Shown here one piece after another: positions 1-5,587 of a DNA stretch of 64,000 nt. The notes beneath the pieces are model-generated. The model did no database searches and had not been told where the DNA came from. It saw only the letters and a program-made list of their open reading frames with translations. This stretch comes from Marinomonas profundimaris (GTDB lineage: Bacteria; Pseudomonadota; Gammaproteobacteria; Pseudomonadales; Marinomonadaceae). A program made the translations under genes and the position numbers. Position 1 is the first letter of the stretch. Each line of letters begins with the position of its first letter. The stretch spans positions 1-64,000 of the forward strand of contig NZ_AYOZ01000003.1 of assembly GCF_000508165.1 (NCBI RefSeq), in the 5' to 3' direction.

Positions 1-93
1 TTTTATAATCCAAAGCGACACCATGGATCCAATGATGGATTATCGCCACTGCAATATGAAAAGCGATATTTTACGGAGCTAGAAACTGTCTAG
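1..93 (+). pseudogene. IS3-family transposase, C-terminal end (cut by window edge)
   Basis: The first 30 codons are open from base 1 to a TAG stop at 91-93. They encode an FYNPKRHHGSNDGLSPLQYE-type segment, which is the usual end of the DDE integrase domain (OrfB) of IS3-family transposases, where a YN-R-H stretch precedes a conserved SP-x-Q/E-Y/F motif. The rest of the element lies to the left, so I cannot tell whether the transposase is complete. Family assignment is from the motif alone; the IS subgroup is not determined. Confidence 0.75.
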
Positions 94-106
94 GAAACTG
101 GGTCCA
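88..106 (+). mobile_element. Probable right terminal inverted repeat of the IS3-family element
   Basis: The transposase stop codon lies inside GTCTAGGAAACTGGGTCCA, whose complement starts TGGACCCAGTTTCC. IS3-family elements start with TG, end with CA, and often have the orfB stop inside or next to the right repeat. The left repeat is outside the window, so the exact end is inferred. Bases 107-240 show no gene. Confidence 0.5.
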
Positions 107-240
107 TACCAAATCGTACTTTCAGCATTTGAACTAGTGACTTTATCTCCTAAAAAAGGAGCGTCATCAGGCCCTATCAATAATTTCACTTCAATATATG
201 GTCAGAGTAAAATTAAACAGCTTCATTCATGACCAATTAT

Positions 241-1125
241 TTAGTACTTAAAAGGCCTTGCCTCTGTACCACATTGAGGACAGACAGCAGAATTTGATTT
301 CCATTTACAGTGACAGTTACTACAAACAAAAGTGCTGTTTTTGTAGCCGTTTGCTAATGACGTTGGAGACCTGTTCGTTCCCCAGTCTTTAGAAGGCCCT
401 TCCTTTCGTACAGCAAGTTTTTTTTGCTTTTGTGCATTCTCACTTTGAATAAAGGCTTTCTGCTTTACTTCTTTAAATCTAGGGTGATAAACCCACCGCT
501 TTCCTTCAATTCCATTCATTAGGAAATGTTTTAAAGCTTCTAAATATTGACCATTTTTTGTTTGCTGAAACGCTTCTCGTAATGCCTTTGCCTCAAACTC
601 AATTACCCCTGCTTTTGACTCTTTAGGGTCAGATAGCTCAATAGGTACAGGCCTATCTTTGTAACTGACAAAAATAACGAAAGGATAACCGCTTACAGTA
701 GCCAGAACATCAACTACAACTCCAGAGAATATTTCACCAACCCTTATATCTTGAAGGTTAATATCTTGTGTTCTAACGACATGCATAATATCTGGCAGTA
801 TGCTTTTTTTGCTTTCATCATAAATTTGAGAAGGAACTGTAAGTAAAGGGATTTTTAAGTCCAATCCTGCTTGTGAAATTTGACGTATCATCATTCTTAC
901 AGATACGTAAAAAGAAAAGTCACAAGGAACCTTAGTTGAATTATGAGATTTCTTAACTTTGTGAGCGAAATGCCATTCATTTTTTTCACCATGCCTAGCT
1001 GTCAATAAGGTTTTACATGAAGGGCAGATACAACCGCATTTATCACCATTCGGAACATTTCCAACATCAACAAATTCGCCACTTTCAATGTCTTGACCAA
1101 ATGGTAATAAGTTACCCAGCCTCAT
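241..1125 (-). CDS. CoiA-like protein with two zinc-binding regions
   Basis: This 294-residue protein begins with a CxC-x-CPxC cluster (Cys30, 32, 34, 37) followed by an HFAH motif at residues 52-55. That pairing is typical of the N-terminal domain of the CoiA competence-protein family, whose core is nuclease-like. The middle shows no motif I can name. The last 30 residues form a second zinc ribbon (FVCSNCHC... and CPQCG). I chose the ATG at 1125, which has an AGGT-type ribosome site about 8 bases upstream; an in-frame TTG at 1140 would add five residues. The gene stands alone between the IS3 end and phage tail genes, so it is probably cargo of a mobile region. A DNA-processing or defence role is possible but only inferred. 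Confidence 0.6.
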   Translation of the reverse strand: MRLGNLLPFGQDIESGEFVDVGNVPNGDKCGCICPSCKTLLTARHGEKNEWHFAHKVKKSHNSTKVPCDFSFYVSVRMMIRQISQAGLDLKIPLLTVPSQIYDESKKSILPDIMHVVRTQDINLQDIRVGEIFSGVVVDVLATVSGYPFVIFVSYKDRPVPIELSDPKESKAGVIEFEAKALREAFQQTKNGQYLEALKHFLMNGIEGKRWVYHPRFKEVKQKAFIQSENAQKQKKLAVRKEGPSKDWGTNRSPTSLANGYKNSTFVCSNCHCKWKSNSAVCPQCGTEARPFKY

Positions 1126-1180
1126 AACATTACCTATCAACTAATCCTATTTCTAAAAATAATGCCAGCATGCAGCCCTA

Positions 1181-2224
1181 CTAAGCAAATGATTTATCTC
1201 TAACCCCACAAACAATCTCACTCGCGACAACAGTACACCGATACCCTGCTTTGCTGTCGCCTCGTGCGGTGACTTTGTCGATGGACCCGTTGCCTTTCAT
1301 TTCCGGTGGGAAGGTGTCGTTTAGGGTGAGGATGCCTTCTGCGACGAGTTTGGGGTTGCCTGGTAAGTCGAGTGTGACGCTGGAGCCTTGGCGTTGGCTT
1401 TTGATGAGGTCGTCTTGGCAGGCTTGTTGGGCGGTGGTTGGGTTGTCGTAGCTTTGGCGGAGTTTTTTATACGGTGCGGTGCCGACTTGTACGGTGTGTT
1501 CTTCCCCTGTGTTGTTGTTTGTCCAGTTGGCTTTGACGCCGGTGATGGCGCTGCGGCTGGGTCGGTCGAGTTGGCAGTTGATGAATTGGCCTTCGCTCGG
1601 TTTGTTCTGGCTCGGTACGCCGACGACGACGGGCGGGATGGCTTGCCCTGTGATGGTGTTGACTTGGCCCCGTTTTGCGAGGACGTACAGGTCGTTGACG
1701 GGTTTGGCGATGGCGTCCCGTTCCCGTGCGATGCGGGTTAAGAAGGCGCTGTCGGTTTCGTCGGTTTGGTCCATGTGCTCGAGGACGACGCTTTCAAACT
1801 CTTTGGCCACCCGTGGGCTGAATCCGTGGGGTGTGACGACTTGGCGGAACAGATCGGCAAGGCTGACGTTTTCGAAGGTGCGAGTGCGGCGCTCTTTAAA
1901 GCCGGTCTTGTCTTCTACCTGAAACGGCGCGGCGGTGGCGACGATCGTCACGCTGGGCGGAAACAGTTTCGGCACGATTCGGGTGATTTTGAACTGGCCT
2001 TTGTCGATGAGGTTGTCACCGTAGCCTTCTTGCCACGTGAGCACGGCGCCCTCTTTCGGCAAACCTGTTTGCCCTGTGGTGTCGATGTGCAAGGTGAGTT
2101 GGTCGCTTTGTGTGCCAGCGGCGTCGATGCGCTCCCACGAGGTCAGGCGGTTGTTAATGATGCCCTCGCCTGCTCCGCTCACGCGCACGCTTGGCAAATA
2201 GTTGGATGGATTGTTTAGTCCCAT
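1181..2224 (-). CDS. D: Phage tail protein gpD (P2 late-control family)
   Basis: This 347-residue protein belongs to the P2 gpD family, a baseplate/tail-hub component related to the VgrG/gp27 fold (P2 D is 387 residues). It is recognised from the overall pattern, including the central FxxVSLADLFRQVV and DSAFLTRIARERDA segments, and from lying directly after gpX. The ATG at 2224 overlaps the end of gpX by 10 bases, in line with translational coupling; a longer reading from 2377 would lie wholly inside gpX in another frame and is rejected. The stretch is clearly richer in G+C than the core genes to the right, suggesting transfer. In P2-like phages an ogr-type gene commonly follows D; here a CoiA-like gene follows. 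Confidence 0.85.
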   Translation of the reverse strand: MGLNNPSNYLPSVRVSGAGEGIINNRLTSWERIDAAGTQSDQLTLHIDTTGQTGLPKEGAVLTWQEGYGDNLIDKGQFKITRIVPKLFPPSVTIVATAAPFQVEDKTGFKERRTRTFENVSLADLFRQVVTPHGFSPRVAKEFESVVLEHMDQTDETDSAFLTRIARERDAIAKPVNDLYVLAKRGQVNTITGQAIPPVVVGVPSQNKPSEGQFINCQLDRPSRSAITGVKANWTNNNTGEEHTVQVGTAPYKKLRQSYDNPTTAQQACQDDLIKSQRQGSSVTLDLPGNPKLVAEGILTLNDTFPPEMKGNGSIDKVTARGDSKAGYRCTVVASEIVCGVRDKSFA

Positions 2225-2424
2225 AGGTTGGTTACCGTCTCGGCTGCTTTGTCTGGCAAGGTGGGGATTTGGATCACAACGCCAGCGGGAAGCACTGGCC
2301 CGTAGGCTTCTAAGCCGGGGTTTTGTTCGAACAAGGCTTCTTCCGCTTGGTCGTCGTTGCGTTTTAGGGCGATCCACAGAATGTTAGAAATGGTGTCACC
2401 GTCGCGGCTACGGATGGTTGTCAT
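2215..2424 (-). CDS. X: Phage tail protein gpX (LysM-like)
   Basis: This 69-residue protein matches the short tail protein X family of P2-like phages in size (P2 X is 67 residues) and layout: an N-terminal RDGDT segment, a helical ALFEQNPGLE-type centre, and a PAGVVIQIP strand near the C-terminus, as in a LysM-type fold. It overlaps gpU by 17 bases at its start and gpD by 10 bases at its end, so the three form one tightly packed unit. The X protein is needed for tail assembly in P2. Confidence 0.85.
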   Translation of the reverse strand: MTTIRSRDGDTISNILWIALKRNDDQAEEALFEQNPGLEAYGPVLPAGVVIQIPTLPDKAAETVTNLWD

Positions 2425-2800
2425 TGGCGTACTCTTCTAGCTCTAGGGTGAAAGCGAGGACGAAGGCGGTGCCGTCGTCGATGATCTTATCTTGCTTCTC
2501 TTGCAAGCGCTTGATCGTCCATTGGCCTAAATTATTGCCGTAGCCATCGGCCAGCACCAAAGGCGCTCGCTGGTTTTGTAAGGCGCGTAAAGCGTTGAGA
2601 TTCGCCATGCCATCGCCTTGAAACCACGTGCCTGTAACGGTGATGTTTTCCAACTGTTGGCCGGTGTTTTGGCTCATCGGCTTTTGACCGTATCGCGCCA
2701 CCGCGACCCAACCGCCGTCGCTAGTACGCTGCAAACCCTCGTATGGCGTGCCTTCGCTCAGCGAAAACACAAAACCACCGAGCGACATCATCTGACGCAT
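2408..2800 (-). CDS. U: Phage tail protein gpU
   Basis: This 130-residue protein is of the P2 gpU family, a tail-terminus/assembly protein. Supporting features are the N-terminal GGFVFSL strand, the VTGTWFQG segment and the LADGYGNNLGQW motif preceding a C-terminal strand-rich end. The start at 2800 is preceded by AAGGAG with 6 bases spacing, a strong ribosome site. In P2-like genomes the tape-measure gene T sits directly upstream; here no T gene is present and a terminator at 2840-2861 separates gpU from the next gene, so U-X-D is an orphan cassette. Confidence 0.82.
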   Translation of the reverse strand: MRQMMSLGGFVFSLSEGTPYEGLQRTSDGGWVAVARYGQKPMSQNTGQQLENITVTGTWFQGDGMANLNALRALQNQRAPLVLADGYGNNLGQWTIKRLQEKQDKIIDDGTAFVLAFTLELEEYANDNHP

Positions 2801-2833
2801 GATTACTCCTTAGATAAAAATGGAAGGACAGAA

Positions 2834-2861
2834 ACGAAAAAGCCCATCGAAGGATGGGCTT
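2834..2861 (-). terminator. Intrinsic terminator upstream of the tail cassette
   Basis: On the minus strand AAGCCCATC pairs with GATGGGCTT across a four-base loop and is followed by a run of T. It would end transcripts from the small membrane-protein gene at 2932-3309 before they reach gpU. Confidence 0.75.
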
Positions 2862-2931
2862 GGGGGTATTTGGTTTGGGTTTGAGAGGTTAAGGGTGTTT
2901 TTTTCTGAGCCCAAACTCCAAACTTAACGCC

Positions 2932-3309
2932 TCAAGAATCGGCGCGCTTTTCAGCGTCCGACTTGCTTGACTTGTTAAGTACTCTGCGCTTATTGAAACC
3001 ACTTAGCATAATTAACATTACTACCGCAAACCAAGCACCTGATGACAATAATTGATACCATCCCCACGCAAAGCCGTCTTGAAAAGTAGAAACCGTCGCT
3101 TGAACAATTGAAAGAAAAATAGGGAATACAAAAATTCCTGGCGCGGAAAACCTAAAAAAATAGTCAACAATTTCTGTGGACTTACAGCCATTTTTTATGT
3201 TCGTGTAATAATCCCATCCAACGTTACCCCAAAACACTCCGACGACTAGATAAAGTGTTTCTAAGCCAGATTCCCAGAGAAGAGGTGAATGGTTATATTC
3301 CAATATCAT
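2932..3309 (-). CDS. Hypothetical small membrane protein
   Basis: I do not recognise this protein. The 125-residue reading shows about three hydrophobic stretches: one near residues 16-35, one rich in Phe/Ile/Val near 55-80 (RFSAPGIFVFPIFLS), and one near 90-110 (AWFAVVMLIML). A basic tail with KR and KSSKSDAEKR follows, which would face the cytoplasm. The start is uncertain: the ATG at 3309 lacks a clear ribosome site, and an in-frame TTG at 3354 would add 15 residues. It lies between phage tail genes and an HsdS fragment and is probably accessory. No function is proposed. Confidence 0.45.
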   Translation of the reverse strand: MILEYNHSPLLWESGLETLYLVVGVFWGNVGWDYYTNIKNGCKSTEIVDYFFRFSAPGIFVFPIFLSIVQATVSTFQDGFAWGWYQLLSSGAWFAVVMLIMLSGFNKRRVLNKSSKSDAEKRADS

Positions 3310-3471
3310 ATTTAATTGATAATAAGTTAAGGAACATACGAACAAGTAAGACAATTCACTTCGGTAGTAAGGTAAGCGCTGGGAAAGGAATAAAGGTAAT
3401 TAAGAGGGAGGGGTGCTAGAAAGACTGACCTCGCTCTCTTAGAGGGCTGTGTTGAAGTTTTCTGGATTGGA

Positions 3472-3579
3472 GAGTTCGACGAGTTAATAACTGTCTTCGG
3501 CCAGCTGAAAGCCCGACTCAGCGACGTGCAAACCACGCAACTGAACCTTGCTGATGCATTAGTCGAGCAAGCTTTGTAG
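3472..3579 (+). pseudogene. hsdS: Type I restriction specificity subunit (HsdS), C-terminal remnant
   Basis: The frame ending at TAG 3577-3579 encodes DELITVFGQLKARLSDVQ, then TTQLNLADALVEQAL. This matches the coiled-coil end typical of HsdS specificity subunits, where a DEL-x(5)-QLKARL helix is followed by QTTQLxLADAxVEQA. The same frame is open only from about 3400, so everything before the last conserved helix is gone. No hsdM or hsdR lies nearby. It marks an eroded restriction-modification locus directly before the toxin-antitoxin-chaperone genes and ends at its own terminator. Confidence 0.6.
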
Positions 3580-3603
3580 AGTTGTAATAGTAATATAGGG
3601 ACG

Positions 3604-3630
3604 AAAAAGAGCTTAGGTCTCTTTTTCTGT
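3604..3630 (+). terminator. Intrinsic terminator after the HsdS remnant
   Basis: AAAAAGAG and CTCTTTTT are perfect complements around a seven-base loop, with A and T runs that could work in either direction. It separates the restriction remnant from the toxin gene 45 bases further on. Confidence 0.65.
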
Positions 3631-3646
3631 ATTAACTAAGGAAAGA

Positions 3647-3685
3647 ATGAATATTACTGGATATAGTTACCATTATGGTAAATAA
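3647..3685 (+). CDS. Possible 12-residue leader peptide overlapping the toxin start
   Basis: An ATG at 3647 has a strong AAGGAAAG ribosome site and encodes MNITGYSYHYGK before a TAA at 3683-3685. The toxin ATG at 3675 lies inside this short frame and itself has no clear ribosome site, so toxin translation may depend on ribosomes that end here. It could also be a chance frame, or mark a frameshift at the toxin's start. Confidence 0.3.
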   Translation: MNITGYSYHYGK

Positions 3686-4106
3686 TGCATCAAATATTAG
3701 CGCTTATGAAGGGCTTCCGCCTGCTGAGGTTGGCAATGGAAGATCTCGAATAAGAAGTGGTCCTCTTTATGGGGTTGCCGATGTTCTTGCGCTTCTAGCT
3801 CAGGGTGACAACAAAACCAATTTGTGGACTCGTAAGTGCATACAAGATGTTGAGCGATTGGCCTTTGATGTTGCTGATGTACGTGAGCTGTTGAAACAAG
3901 CATTAACCAAAGGCGAATACATCAATTCTGAGTGGTGTGTACAAAAACCAACGGGTCCTTGGGCTGCGTGTGATAGTTACCGCCTGTTACGTGATGAGTG
4001 GAACGACAACGCTTATAAGCATCTACGCTACGAATATTATGTGAAATTTGCGATTGCTAAGACAGGGAAGTTATTGCTACTTGTCTCTTGTCATTTATCG
4101 CAGTAG
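3675..4106 (+). CDS. MqsR-like toxin of a toxin-antitoxin-chaperone locus
   Basis: This 143-residue protein is the first gene of a three-gene unit. Its C-terminal half (about residues 65-140) follows the MqsR pattern: a DVxxLLKQAL helix, a conserved DSYRLL turn, then the YEYYVKFAI and KLLLLVSCHLS strands that match the VYLKI and LIVSF strands of E. coli MqsR, an mRNA interferase of the RelE superfamily. It is about 45 residues longer than E. coli MqsR (98) because of an N-terminal extension. Assignment as MqsR-like rests on this weak similarity plus the unmistakable MqsA-type partner nine bases downstream. The ATG at 3675 has a poor ribosome site, which may keep toxin output low. Catalytic residues cannot be fixed without alignment. 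Confidence 0.65.
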   Translation: MVNNASNISAYEGLPPAEVGNGRSRIRSGPLYGVADVLALLAQGDNKTNLWTRKCIQDVERLAFDVADVRELLKQALTKGEYINSEWCVQKPTGPWAACDSYRLLRDEWNDNAYKHLRYEYYVKFAIAKTGKLLLLVSCHLSQ

Positions 4107-4115
4107 GGGAGTGTT

Positions 4116-4652
4116 ATGAAACAAAGAATGTGTCCGATTTGTGAAGCTGGGCAATTACATACTCATGCTGAATGGATTGATGTTGAGCATTTAGGTCAGC
4201 AAGACCGTATTGAAAGTCATTATTCAGAATGTGACGCTTGCGGTAGCGAGCAAGCTGGTGCAGCCGAAGCGCGTTTTAATAAGCGTGCCATGGTGTCTTT
4301 TAAAAAACAGGTACAAGGTTTATTAACGGGTAAGCAGGTACGAGATCTGCGCAAAGATTGGGGGTTGAGCCAAGACGAAGCTGCAAAAGTCTTTGGTGGT
4401 GGTCCCGTTGCTTTTTCTAAATATGAAGCCGACGATGTCATGCAATCCGATGCAATGGATAAGTTGTTACGAATGGCGGATGAATTGCCTACCGTATTGG
4501 ATAAGTTAATGGCAAATTCAGGTGTTCATAGTAAGCGGGTTGTCCAGTGGGACAATGTCACCGTTGTTAACCTTGCAACTTATAGGGCTCAAGCTAAGAC
4601 TGTGGTTATTACCTCCCATTCCACTGGATATGAGGCGCGTTATGGCAGCTAA
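4116..4652 (+). CDS. MqsA-like antitoxin with C-terminal extension
   Basis: This 178-residue protein has the MqsA layout: an N-terminal zinc domain with CPIC (Cys6, Cys9) and CDAC (Cys39, Cys42), then an HTH/XRE domain at about 75-130 containing LSQDEAAKVFGGGPVAFSKY, nearly the E. coli MqsA helix pair. E. coli MqsA has 131 residues; here about 46 more (132-178) follow, rich in Val, Trp, Tyr and Thr (VVQWDNVTVVNLATY). In toxin-antitoxin-chaperone systems such an extension is the chaperone-addiction region, which makes antitoxin folding depend on the SecB-like partner; that role here is inferred. A GGGGAG ribosome site precedes the ATG. The antitoxin presumably neutralises the toxin and represses the operon. 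Its end overlaps the chaperone gene by 11 bases. Confidence 0.85.
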   Translation: MKQRMCPICEAGQLHTHAEWIDVEHLGQQDRIESHYSECDACGSEQAGAAEARFNKRAMVSFKKQVQGLLTGKQVRDLRKDWGLSQDEAAKVFGGGPVAFSKYEADDVMQSDAMDKLLRMADELPTVLDKLMANSGVHSKRVVQWDNVTVVNLATYRAQAKTVVITSHSTGYEARYGS

Positions 4653-5100
4653 AGTCAGCAAGAAATTACAGCAAGCCATCGAGACTCTTAAGATTCAGGA
4701 TGTTTACTTAAAATCGACACAAGCGCAGTGCGAGGACGATTTTGATCCTAAATCAACCGATTTAGATGAGCTGCTTGTTCAGCAAATGCATACAGTACGA
4801 AAAAGTGAAGTGCTTCAAGTGAATGATGCTGAATTGCTGGTGAGAATTTATGTTCGTCTAGGTACCCGCTGGTTGTCTCCAAGCGAGAGTGAGGAGTCTA
4901 ATATTAAAGCGTTTATTGAAGCGGACTTTATCGCTGAATATCAAATGGCAGAGCTATTAGAGCAAGATATTGTCGATGAATTTGCACTGAAAAATGCCAG
5001 TTTTCATGTTTGGCCGTATTGGCGTGAATTTTTAAGTGCTCAGTGTGAACGTTTGCGCTTACCCCGTGTCGTGTTACCTACCGTACAGTTTAGTAAGTAA
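4642..5100 (+). CDS. SecB-like chaperone of the toxin-antitoxin-chaperone locus
   Basis: This 152-residue protein has the SecB fold signature at its C-terminus: FHVWPYWREFLSAQCERLRL followed by PRVVLPTVQF, matching the VWPYxRE...GFPxLxLxPVxF end of SecB. The N-terminal half is more divergent, with YLKSTQAQCE where SecB family members have their first strand. It is not the housekeeping SecB: it lacks that protein's usual neighbours and follows an antitoxin. The ATG at 4642 has GAGG six bases upstream, inside the antitoxin gene. By analogy with the M. tuberculosis HigB1-HigA1-Rv1957 system it should bind the antitoxin tail, protect it from proteolysis and so control toxin release. Confidence 0.8.
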   Translation: MAAKVSKKLQQAIETLKIQDVYLKSTQAQCEDDFDPKSTDLDELLVQQMHTVRKSEVLQVNDAELLVRIYVRLGTRWLSPSESEESNIKAFIEADFIAEYQMAELLEQDIVDEFALKNASFHVWPYWREFLSAQCERLRLPRVVLPTVQFSK

Positions 5101-5118
5101 GTTTATTGAATAAATAAT

Positions 5119-5155
5119 AAGCCTGTCAAAGACAGTCACTATTTGATGGGCTTTT
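5119..5155 (+). terminator. First terminator after the toxin-antitoxin-chaperone locus
   Basis: AAGCCTGTCAAA pairs with TTTGATGGGCTT (two imperfect pairs) and is followed by TTTT. It begins about 20 bases after the SecB-like stop codon. Confidence 0.65.
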
Positions 5156-5174
5156 GTTTATAAGAGAATCCAAT

Positions 5175-5208
5175 AAAAAAAGAGAAGACATTCGACTTCT
5201 CTTTTTTT
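5175..5208. terminator. Second, bidirectional intrinsic terminator
   Basis: AAAAAAAGAGAAG and CTTCTCTTTTTTT are perfect complements around an eight-base loop, so the hairpin works on both strands. It isolates the toxin-antitoxin-chaperone unit from the convergent alcohol dehydrogenase remnant. Confidence 0.8.
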
Positions 5209-5234
5209 GTTTCTGAAGTGTGATTTACGCAAGG

Positions 5235-5432
5235 TTAGAATTTAATCAGTGCTTTATCTATGTGTTTAGCTTCTGAGAAGTATTGGTAGGCTTGAGGTGC
5301 TTCGTCAAAGTCATAGGTTTTGGCGAACAGGGCTTTTAGGTCATTGGTAACTAGGGCGTTGATGCGATCAAAAAACATGACGCGGCTACCATTGACTATG
5401 TCTCTGATGGTGATATTTTTAAGGATAAACAT
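5235..5432 (-). pseudogene. Zinc-type alcohol dehydrogenase / quinone oxidoreductase, C-terminal remnant
   Basis: About 65 residues remain. They contain ITIRDIVNGSRVMFFDRINA and then FDEAPQAYQYFSEAKHIDKALI, matching the C-terminal segment of medium-chain dehydrogenases (IRGI-VGSR-x-MF ... FDEAP-A--------GK-VI). The catalytic and NAD(P)-binding domains are missing; the frame is closed a dozen codons upstream by TGA. It is convergent with the chaperone gene and ends just after the bidirectional terminator. A 14-base inverted repeat lies at the point where similarity ends, perhaps marking a rearrangement. Confidence 0.7.
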
Positions 5433-5587
5433 TGTGTAGTTGGGAATCAGGGCGTTGTTTCAAAAGGATATACAAAATGTACTCTACTAAAAAAAGTGAA
5501 ACTGGCGCCAGCCATGTTACGGAAATCCATAGCATGGCGGGTATTATTATTCGCCTGTTACAATAGTTTCGTATTTATCCTTAAAAA
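5416..5587. repeat. 14-base inverted repeat around a degraded spacer
   Basis: TTTTTAAGGATAAA at 5416-5429 is the exact complement of TTTATCCTTAAAAA at 5574-5587. The left copy is the broken 5' edge of the dehydrogenase remnant and the right copy abuts the stop codon of the exporter gene. The 140 bases between hold no credible gene. Confidence 0.5.

Noticed and set aside
1388-2218. Long plus-strand frames opposite the gpD gene
   Set aside because: They are Cys/Val/Gly-rich shadows of the G+C-rich gpD gene, with no ribosome site or domain pattern.
2225-2377. A 51-residue N-terminal extension of gpD
   Set aside because: It is Arg/Ser-rich, lies wholly inside gpX in another frame, and the ATG at 2224 overlaps the gpX stop in the usual way.
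4642-5100. The housekeeping secB gene
   Set aside because: It is divergent in its first half, lacks secB's usual neighbours and overlaps an antitoxin gene, which fits the chaperone of a toxin-antitoxin unit.
1-5430. A complete prophage or integrative element
   Set aside because: No integrase, attachment repeat, capsid or replication gene is visible; only fragments and an orphan tail cassette are present.
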